DNA of 38,844 nucleotides from M3007 sp044350415 (GTDB lineage Bacteria; Bacteroidota; Bacteroidia; Chitinophagales; Saprospiraceae). Shown here in pieces: positions 15,949-22,309 of the stretch. The stretch lies in the NCBI GenBank assembly GCA_044350415.1, contig JBILHQ010000027.1, forward strand, positions 1-38,844, given 5' to 3'. The notes beneath the pieces were generated by a model that saw only the letters and a program-made list of their open reading frames with translations, made no database searches and was not told the DNA's origin. Both the position numbers and the translations under genes were made by a program. Numbering within the stretch: position 1 is the first letter of the stretch; each line of letters opens with the position of its first letter.

Positions 15949-16587
15949 ATGGTTTATTGCACAACCCGCTGGACTTTCAATTGGCTGTTGTTGGTAGCAG
16001 GTATTTGTCTGGTGGGTACTTCGTTTGTTCTCCGGGTACCTGTTCCCAAAAAATACCAAATAGAAGATGGCAGTAAATTATGTCTGAAAGGTACATCCAA
16101 TGTAAATGCATTTGCCTGCGATTGTAATGACCAATACAGCCAACGGACCCTGGAAGCAGAAACCAGTGGGGGGTACACTCGTTTTCGGAACGCCGACCTG
16201 TTCTTAAAATCAAAAAATTTTGACTGCCACAACCGAAAGATAGATGGCGATATGCAAAAGGCACTTCAGTCCGACAAATTTCCCTTAATCAAAGTCTCCC
16301 TGACAGACACCTGGCAAAATGCCCAATGCCTGAGTGGAGGGTGCAAAGACTGGTTCGAGGTAAAGGCGAATGTCAAAATCAAGTTAACGGATGTGACCAA
16401 AGATGAGTTCATTACCGCCAAAGCGAAAGTACTTGGCCCTAATAAATTTCAACTACAAGGTGAAAAAGCCCTCCAAATGAGCGCTTACGGCATTAAACCA
16501 CCCGAAGCCATGTTGGGAATGATCAAAGTGAACGATTGGATATCCTTTCAGTTTGACTTAGTGGTCAGTGTCAGCGAAGCGCAATGA
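15949..16587 (+). CDS. YceI family protein, cysteine-rich (second copy)
   Basis: A 212-residue protein with an N-terminal hydrophobic segment (residues 8-27) acting as signal or anchor. The YceI pattern is recognisable: LCLKGTSNVNAFACDC, QKALQSDKFPLIKVSL, and MSAYGIKPPEAMLGMIKVND at the end. Unlike the copy at 13777 it has six cysteines in the mature part (SKLC, ACDC, FDC, AQCLSGGC), which could form disulfides in the periplasm. It lies on the same strand 145 bp after the porin, with a hairpin in between. Its paralogy with the first YceI is by fold and end blocks, while overall sequence is clearly diverged. Ligand unknown. Confidence 0.85.
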   Translation: MVYCTTRWTFNWLLLVAGICLVGTSFVLRVPVPKKYQIEDGSKLCLKGTSNVNAFACDCNDQYSQRTLEAETSGGYTRFRNADLFLKSKNFDCHNRKIDGDMQKALQSDKFPLIKVSLTDTWQNAQCLSGGCKDWFEVKANVKIKLTDVTKDEFITAKAKVLGPNKFQLQGEKALQMSAYGIKPPEAMLGMIKVNDWISFQFDLVVSVSEAQ

Positions 16588-16678
16588 GACGGCCAAAGTA
16601 TAAAAAAATACCACAACTCTGATAATCAGTCATTTGAATTCAATTGCTCGTTTCCAAAAAAAATAAAAATAGCAGACT

Positions 16679-17086
16679 ATGAAAAATTTTCTGATCAAAG
16701 GCTTCGTCGCAGGTGCTGCGCTGCTGGTACTGAGTTACGTTGCACTGTATCTGGTTGTTTCGCTGTTCCCTGGCATGGCGGAGCAGTATTATGACCCCAT
16801 TTTTAGTTTTGAAGGGGAAAAACAGATTTTATATTTCGTTCACCCGTTCGTTCTCAGTTTTGCCTTGGCATGGTTCTGGCGGCGTTTTAAAAGTCTGTTC
16901 CATGGCCCGTTCTGGTGGCGTGGTATAGAGATGGGACTGGTTTATGGCCTTATTGCAACCCTGCCTTCTATGTGGATTACATTCAGCTCGTTGGCTGTTT
17001 CCTTTAATCTGGTATTTACCTGGTTGCTTTATGGCGTTTTCCAGGCGACCGTTGTGGGTATTATTTTTGCAAAAATGAGTCCCTAA
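16679..17086 (+). CDS. Small four-helix membrane protein of unknown function
   Basis: A 135-residue protein with four predicted membrane helices (about 8-28, 50-66, 80-98 and 105-130). I do not recognise a family, though the shape resembles small DUF membrane proteins common in Bacteroidota. It has no catalytic motifs. It is the last gene of the plus-strand set that begins with YceI, 91 bp after the second YceI gene. Its stop codon overlaps by two bases the stop of the convergent pseudogene at 17083. A product is likely because of the clean ATG and the conserved-looking hydrophobic pattern. Confidence 0.7.
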   Translation: MKNFLIKGFVAGAALLVLSYVALYLVVSLFPGMAEQYYDPIFSFEGEKQILYFVHPFVLSFALAWFWRRFKSLFHGPFWWRGIEMGLVYGLIATLPSMWITFSSLAVSFNLVFTWLLYGVFQATVVGIIFAKMSP

Positions 17087-18192
17087 GTTTTAATTACCAA
17101 TATCTTTCCACGCTGTATTTGAGTACCCTTCCAGATGCTGATTGAATAATATCCGCCCGGAAGGTCGGCCACCGGAATCGTATACTGGCCGGTGGCCGTT
17201 TGTGGGAGTGAATACACGACTTTGCCCTCGGGGTTGTACAGGGTGATTTTTTGTGCATCGAATGGAAGGTCAAGCGTCACATAATTGACCGCCGGATTGG
17301 GGTAGTAGGTTGCTGTTGGGACTGAGGCCGTCAAAGTCATTGGTATTCGTGAGCAACACGGTATACCGGTGGCGAGGGAAAAAATCATAAGTGGTTTGAG
17401 GGGCATTTATTTCGCCATCGGTCAGTAAATCGGCCCAATACGTGGCCCAATTGTCGAGGTCGTTCCATTCCCTGGCAGTAAGCAATCCCGCTTGCGAATT
17501 GGGAGTGCCGGGCGACCGGGGCGTTGTTTTTTTATCTATTACAATCTCATCCTTGCGGCTCATTTCCTTTTCCGGTGCCGTTATTGTTTTCATCATCGAT
17601 TTTCCGGCTGCCGGCGGGGGAGACATGGCATACGATTTCATAGGTTCAGGTGATCGCACCGCCACACCACTCGCCTTTCCTTCCAACATAGGCACCAAGT
17701 CATACATCATAGTAACACTGAAGGGCGCCAGTTCGACACCGTCCGAGTAGTGTTGCGTCAGCAGATCGTTCGCTTTTGGTCCGCGTTTTTTCGGTCTTTG
17801 CGGTGGGCCATGCGGTTTTTGCGCCCATTCCCAGATGACTGATTGGCCAGGAAGTGCACTTTTCTGCATTGGTATATCGCAATAACTACCAGCGTATTTG
17901 GTAACCATCACATTTAATACCCGGTTGGTTTCGAAGCCTGGTAAAGAAAATATAGCCTCCTACTTTCCTTCTGCGATCATCACAGCATAGGTTCCGTCTT
18001 TTTTGGTTTTTGTAGTAGCAATTGTTTTTCCATTAGCCAACAGGGTGATTTTGACCGCACTTAATGGCGTATTGGTGCCTTGTTCGAAAACCAGGCCTGT
18101 AGCGGTTGGTTTTTCTCCTCTGTGCTGATCACTGATTGTGCTGACCAGGAGAGGGCAGTAACAGCGAGTAAAAGGATGAATAGTGATTTCAT
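17083..18192 (-). pseudogene. Decayed T9SS-secreted protein with carboxypeptidase-regulatory-like domain
   Basis: The minus strand from the ATG at 18192 encodes, in pieces, one secreted protein. A signal peptide (MKSLFILLLAVTALSWSAQS) comes first. After a frameshift near 18140 a carboxypeptidase-regulatory-like domain follows (TGLVFEQGTNTPLSAVKITL). An in-frame TAG lies at 17962-17960. The same frame then continues with a proline/lysine-rich stretch and AREWNDLDNWATYWADLL, RHRYTVLLTN. A second frameshift near 17300 precedes a T9SS type A sorting domain (TYYPNPAVNYVTLDLPF...). One nonsense and two frameshift lesions in about 1.1 kb indicate a pseudogene. The gene lacks the larger central region seen in related Bacteroidota secreted proteins, so an internal deletion is also likely. 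Confidence 0.82.
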
Positions 18193-18289
18193 ATGGTATA
18201 AATTTTATTTACTAACGATGATAGATGCATTTTTTTTCAAAAAGACATAAACCAGATGAAAAAAGTATTCCGGACCTAAGTACGTGGAC

Positions 18290-18297
18290 TATCTTTG
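18290..18297 (+). promoter_or_regulatory. -7 promoter box directly before the permease start
   Basis: TATCTTTG is an exact TAnnTTTG match ending 4 nt before the ATG at 18302. Transcription would begin at or next to the start codon, giving a leaderless mRNA. No convincing -33 element is seen 19-21 bp upstream. Confidence 0.5.
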
Positions 18298-18301
18298 GCG
18301 C

Positions 18302-19672
18302 ATGTTTAAGTACATTCTCCGCAGGTTAATGCTGGCATTGCCCACTTTGCTGATCATTTCGATGATTGCATTTTTGATGGGGCAACAGGCGACGCACGAT
18401 CCGGTCGCTCAATTGTCGGGCGCGCCGTACCAGGGCACCAGCAAAAATCCCGATGCGGAGGCCGCCTACTATTTACAACAGGCCGTGGTGTACCATTTAG
18501 ACAAACCTGCTTTTTATTTCAATATCACAGCGGACTGTTTTCCGGATACTTTGTATAAAGTCTTTCCGCCGTGGCGGAAAGATAAAATGACTGCCATGGC
18601 TGTACAATGCGGCCAATGGGAACCAGTTGCCCAATATGAAAAGTGGCTGGCAGATCGAATTGAAGAAACCGAAGCATTGCCCGATTCCACGATTAACCGG
18701 ACTGCGTTGAACAAAATTATCGCCAGTTTGAAAACAGAAACTGCAATTGCCGGCTGTGACACCCTGTTAGCACAATTGGCCGATCAGGTCAAAAATACCC
18801 TGATGCAAACCCGTATCAACGAACGAGCAGCCCTGTTTCCGGCATTACAGGCCAAAGACGGCTGGGGAATGCCGGCATTTTATTGGTATGGCTTTAATAA
18901 TCAATACAATGACTGGTTGACCGGCAGGTTTGCCAAAGAGCAGTTTTCGCCCTGGAAAAAAATCATCTATCCATTACGAGTTACTTTATTTATTAATATA
19001 GCGGCTATTTTGTTATCGCTTATGTTAGGTGTATTTACCGGGGTGATGATTTCCGGACGGAAGAGAAAAGTCGATCTTATTGGGAAAAGAGTGCTGGTAA
19101 TCATTTATGTGATTCCTGTCCTGGTGATCGGCCCTTTGTTGCGTTATTTGTTTGCGACCAAAGGTATTGCGCTGTATGCGCCCTGGATTGGCGGTGTCGG
19201 GACGAGTAATTACGATCCGGAAGCTCAACAATTTTGGTGGTGGGCGTTCCAAAATAAAGGCCGGTTGTTCCTGCCTGTACTCACCTTAACCATCCATTTA
19301 TGGGCGTTGCTTGCCTTACAAATGCGAACGGGGATGATGGGCGTACTACAGCTGGATTTTATTCGGACTGCACGGGCCAAAGGTATGAGCGAGCACCAGG
19401 TGAGGTGGGGACATGCCTTCAAAAACGCCTTATTCCCAATTATTACGATCCTCGGTGGGTTAATTCCTTTTGCAGTGGGCGGTTCGGTAATAGTGGAAGC
19501 CGTTTTTAATATAAATGGCCTCGGGCATTCAATTTTGGAGGCTTTTCTGTCGAATGACCACAGTGTACTGATGTCTGTAGTGATGCTTTCTGCCCTGCTG
19601 ACCATCACTGGTAATTTGGTATCTGATATACTTTTTGCATGGATAGACCCGCGGGTGAAGCTGGAAAAATAA
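18302..19672 (+). CDS. ABC transporter permease, dipeptide/oligopeptide (DppB/OppB) type
   Basis: From the ATG at 18302 the protein has 456 residues. A GTG at 18284 overlaps the promoter box and is rejected. It has the DppB topology: the N-terminal MFKYILRRLMLALPTLLIIS helix, a periplasmic segment, then five C-terminal helices. The ABC-ATPase-contacting loop is RTARAKGMSEHQVRWGHAFK. The C-terminus DILFAWIDPRVKL is typical. It is longer than usual (about 310-340 residues) because of a roughly 180-residue, lysine- and cysteine-containing periplasmic insertion between helices 1 and 2. No second permease, ATPase or binding protein adjoins it, so partners must be encoded elsewhere. Substrate (peptide or other) unknown. 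Confidence 0.92.
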   Translation: MFKYILRRLMLALPTLLIISMIAFLMGQQATHDPVAQLSGAPYQGTSKNPDAEAAYYLQQAVVYHLDKPAFYFNITADCFPDTLYKVFPPWRKDKMTAMAVQCGQWEPVAQYEKWLADRIEETEALPDSTINRTALNKIIASLKTETAIAGCDTLLAQLADQVKNTLMQTRINERAALFPALQAKDGWGMPAFYWYGFNNQYNDWLTGRFAKEQFSPWKKIIYPLRVTLFINIAAILLSLMLGVFTGVMISGRKRKVDLIGKRVLVIIYVIPVLVIGPLLRYLFATKGIALYAPWIGGVGTSNYDPEAQQFWWWAFQNKGRLFLPVLTLTIHLWALLALQMRTGMMGVLQLDFIRTARAKGMSEHQVRWGHAFKNALFPIITILGGLIPFAVGGSVIVEAVFNINGLGHSILEAFLSNDHSVLMSVVMLSALLTITGNLVSDILFAWIDPRVKLEK

Positions 19673-19688
19673 ACTAGTGCCTCGCCCA

Positions 19689-20315
19689 CTACATGCCCAG
19701 CAAATGCCCCATGAGTTCCTGTTTGGTCAGGAGATAGCTGCGATTTTCTTTATGCGGTGGGATGATCAGAGGGATCCGACCAGTTACTTCCACGGTGGAG
19801 TGTTGGAGCGCAGCTACTTTATCGGGGTTATTGGTAATCAGTTCGATTTGAGTAATTCCAAGATCTGCCAGAATAAAAATGGCCGTTTCATACTGTCGGG
19901 AATCGGCATCAAAGCCAAGGTGCGTATTGGCTTCGATAGTATTAAGGCCTTGATCCTGAAGATTGTACGCTTTTAGTTTGTTGATCAGGCCAATACCGCG
20001 ACCTTCCTGCCGGAGATAAATAACAGCACCGCCGTGTTCGGCAGCAAGATGAAGCGCTGCATCTAATTGTTCGCCACAATCGCATCGCCGGGAGCCAAAA
20101 ACATCGCCGGTCATACACTCAGAATGAATACGGACAGGTACTGGTTTGGACGGATCATAACCCGGAGCCACGATTGCCAGGTGCGGCATAGGATCTGCTG
20201 CGGAATGCGCGTAGGCATACATATCGAATTCACCATATCCGGAAGGAATGCGCGCAACGGCTTGTCTTTTGAATCCTTTTTTGAGCGGGGTATCTGATTT
20301 GATCACTTGCGACAC
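19689..20315 (-). CDS. ribA: GTP cyclohydrolase II
   Basis: A 208-residue enzyme that converts GTP to diaminohydroxyribosylaminopyrimidine phosphate, the first committed step of riboflavin synthesis. The zinc cysteines are in SECMTGDVFGSRRCDCGEQL (Cys67, Cys78, Cys80), and the YLRQEGRGIGL block (100-110) holds catalytic residues. TITTNNPDK-like ELITNNPDK and a final GHLLGM close the domain. It is a stand-alone RibA, without a RibB fusion. The start is GTG at 20315 and no ATG fits. The gene is convergent with the permease (16-bp gap). A -7 box lies at 20385-20378. I see no FMN riboswitch in the 62-nt leader. Confidence 0.95.
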   Translation of the reverse strand: MSQVIKSDTPLKKGFKRQAVARIPSGYGEFDMYAYAHSAADPMPHLAIVAPGYDPSKPVPVRIHSECMTGDVFGSRRCDCGEQLDAALHLAAEHGGAVIYLRQEGRGIGLINKLKAYNLQDQGLNTIEANTHLGFDADSRQYETAIFILADLGITQIELITNNPDKVAALQHSTVEVTGRIPLIIPPHKENRSYLLTKQELMGHLLGM

Positions 20316-20377
20316 TATAAAGCCAAAGAAATCTCCTGGCCTTCATTGACCAATAGAGGAGGAGTGAAATGATATCA

Positions 20378-20385
20378 CAAAGGTA
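20378..20385 (-). promoter_or_regulatory. -7 promoter box of ribA
   Basis: Read on the minus strand this is TACCTTTG, an exact TAnnTTTG match. It lies 62 nt before the GTG start of ribA. Confidence 0.5.
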
Positions 20386-20644
20386 CAAACAAAAGAAAAG
20401 ATAATTGTGTTCAGGGCGAGCGGGAATTGCAGGCAGTGAGATTTACCGTTTCTGGGATTTACCCTCTGCGGGTTTGATAATAATTGTAAATTCGGTTCTT
20501 AATATAAATGTTAAAATTGTTAATATGCCCAACCTGAGTTCACTTTTTTGCGTTAACGAATTAAGCTGATTGCGATACGGCATCAGTAACTAACCTTTCA
20601 TTATTAATAATTTAAACAAAGTTTAAAAATGTTGAAAATTTTCA

Positions 20645-20668
20645 CCCCCCCCCCCGCAATTATTGCGG
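20645..20668 (+). repeat. C11 homopolymer tract plus start-proximal hairpin
   Basis: Eleven consecutive C residues (20645-20655) run into a perfect 7-bp hairpin CCGCAAT-T-ATTGCGG (20654-20668), which ends 2 nt before an ATG at 20671. An alternative ATG at 20629 lies upstream of the tract, so tract length would decide whether that start stays in frame. Confidence 0.8.
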
Positions 20669-20670
20669 AA

Positions 20671-21963
20671 ATGGCAATTATTCCGTCAAAAATTAAACAA
20701 ATTTCCTTAATTGTTTTTTTGTGCCTTTTGAATGCTATGTTTTTACATAGCCAATGCCCCGTACAATCCATTAATTCTGCTGGTTTTATTTATGGTGATG
20801 CCATGCATGGACAAACTATTACACCCCGTCTTTATTCATTGCCTTCTCCCAACAATCCTACCTATTTTGTTGCAGCTAATAATAATGAAGTTACTGTATT
20901 ACATGCAATTGGTGGTGTAACACAACAAACTATTCATCGTACTACATCTTTGAATCAGGTTCCTGTAATAGGACCTTTGAATGGATCATATTTATATTCA
21001 TTTGTACCAAATCCTAGTGGCGGAGTTGATATGTTACATTTCAATTTTTATAATAATCAGGGGCAACTTAATGGTGTAGATACCTGGGATTTGACATTGA
21101 TAACAAAGCATATCAATAACGACCCCATGTTCCTTTCTCCTTTCCAGTATATAGCATCTGATATTAATAATAGCAATACCATTACGATTTATGATATCGT
21201 ACAGTTAAGGAAGATGTTGCTGGGTACATTCACTGATTTCAAAGAAATTACACCAGAGATGACCTCCTGGCGTTTTGTACCTTTGGGCCATTATATCACT
21301 CCGGAATGGTATAATATGTGGATTGATTTTCAGAATTTTGGCCCATTATCTACGGCATTGAATCCTCCATATCCATCCTATCTAAATAATTTTGTTGCCG
21401 GGGTTACGGCGGGGAGTAATTCACTGATTACCGCTAATTATGGATCATCAATCGCTGTCAAAATGGGAGATGTTAATTTCAATGTTTCCGACTATGCTTG
21501 TGAACAGTTTACCTCCACGGAGGACAGAGATTTAACGTTTGCTGCATCGGGGATAGAAAGTAAAAATGGTATTTCTGCCGGGGCAGTAGTTTCCATTAAA
21601 GTTAAAGCATTGGATGATGCCACCCTGGCCAGTTGGCAGGCAGGTCTGCAATTTAATAACGAAGACATTGATATTAAGGGAGTTACAAGCCCTTCTTTTC
21701 CTCAGTTTGATAAGGATGCCTATTCGGTGATTGGTAATGATTTAAAGATGGTATGGTTTGATGATCGTGCACAAACGTCTCGTCTTTCCATTGGCGCGAC
21801 TTATTTTGAAATCACGTTTAAAACTAAACGCGAAATATTTCCTAATGAAACCTTATTTACCTGGGAGGCAAACACACTTCCAACCCGCTTTTACGGGGCC
21901 TCTGGAGAAGAGCTGCCGCTAAGGTTTGATGCTGAAATAGCAAGCACAGGTCCTTCTGCCTGA
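20671..21963 (+). CDS. Secreted cohesin/dockerin-like protein, cut by an in-frame TGA before its T9SS domain
   Basis: From the ATG at 20671 the product has 430 residues. Starting at 20629 adds 14 more, encoded across the C11 tract. The signal peptide is MAIIPSKIKQISLIVFLCLL... ending at LHSQ. Residues near 130-190 carry a dockerin-like pair (DTWDLTLITKHINNDPMFLS and DINNSNTITIYDIVQLRKML), typical of Saprospiraceae surface proteins. A cohesin-like beta domain follows (GAVVSIKVKALDDATLASWQ, LQFNNEDIDIKGV, FEITFKTKREIF). Translation stops at TGA 21961-21963, but the same frame goes on for 86 codons with an intact sorting domain (see 21964-22223). As written, the product would reach the periplasm but lack the T9SS export signal. 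Composition is AT-rich compared with pcrA or arcA. Confidence 0.78.
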   Translation: MAIIPSKIKQISLIVFLCLLNAMFLHSQCPVQSINSAGFIYGDAMHGQTITPRLYSLPSPNNPTYFVAANNNEVTVLHAIGGVTQQTIHRTTSLNQVPVIGPLNGSYLYSFVPNPSGGVDMLHFNFYNNQGQLNGVDTWDLTLITKHINNDPMFLSPFQYIASDINNSNTITIYDIVQLRKMLLGTFTDFKEITPEMTSWRFVPLGHYITPEWYNMWIDFQNFGPLSTALNPPYPSYLNNFVAGVTAGSNSLITANYGSSIAVKMGDVNFNVSDYACEQFTSTEDRDLTFAASGIESKNGISAGAVVSIKVKALDDATLASWQAGLQFNNEDIDIKGVTSPSFPQFDKDAYSVIGNDLKMVWFDDRAQTSRLSIGATYFEITFKTKREIFPNETLFTWEANTLPTRFYGASGEELPLRFDAEIASTGPSA

Positions 21964-22223
21964 CTAAGTAGTGCAGCGGTATTCCCAACAGGATTTTCAG
22001 ATAATTTCACAATTTCTATAAAAGATATCATCGATGCTGATAATGCATATTTGCAATTGATCAGCGTTGACGGTAAGATCATTTTGGAAAAGGATATTAA
22101 TTTTTATAATGGTATATCACATGTGAATGATGGTGCTTTAAGCAGCCTTCCAGGTGGCGTTTATTTTGTAAGAATTAAACTAAAGAATGGCCAGGTATTC
22201 AATACTAAGGCCGTAAAATCCTA
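21964..22223 (+). pseudogene. Detached T9SS type A C-terminal sorting domain
   Basis: Directly after the TGA at 21961-21963, in the same frame, 86 sense codons encode a standard type A sorting domain: AAVFPTGFSDNFTISI, YLQLISVDGKIILEKDI, SLPGGVYFVRIKLKNGQ, and a final NTKAVKS. No further lesion is present. It belongs to the gene at 20671. The single in-frame stop may be a recent nonsense mutation, a read-through site, or a sequence error. Confidence 0.8.
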
Positions 22224-22309
22224 ACCTCTCCTCATTATTTATTTTGTACATTCCTGCTGCTGTTTTCATTGAACGCAGTGCCAGGAATGTGCATTTTTCT
22301 GCTTTATTC

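Larger units (their letters stand above)
20316..20670. other. Divergent intergenic region between ribA and a T9SS protein gene
   Basis: 355 bp without a gene. It contains the ribA -7 box on the minus strand (20385-20378, TACCTTTG, an exact match without a clear -33 partner) and, at its right end, a C11 tract and a small hairpin just before the T9SS gene. The middle is AT-rich and shows nothing else I can name. Confidence 0.5.

Noticed and set aside
17270..17911. A stand-alone 213-residue protein
   Set aside because: Its upstream frame continues through a TAG into a carboxypeptidase-regulatory-like domain, and its end is frameshifted away from a T9SS domain, so it is part of a larger pseudogene.
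20316..20400. FMN riboswitch upstream of ribA
   Set aside because: The 62-nt leader lacks the conserved FMN aptamer blocks, and only a -7 box is visible.
21961..21990. Selenocysteine or pyrrolysine recoding at the in-frame TGA
   Set aside because: The residue lies in a linker, not an active site, I see no stable SECIS-like hairpin just downstream, and no sel genes are in the window.
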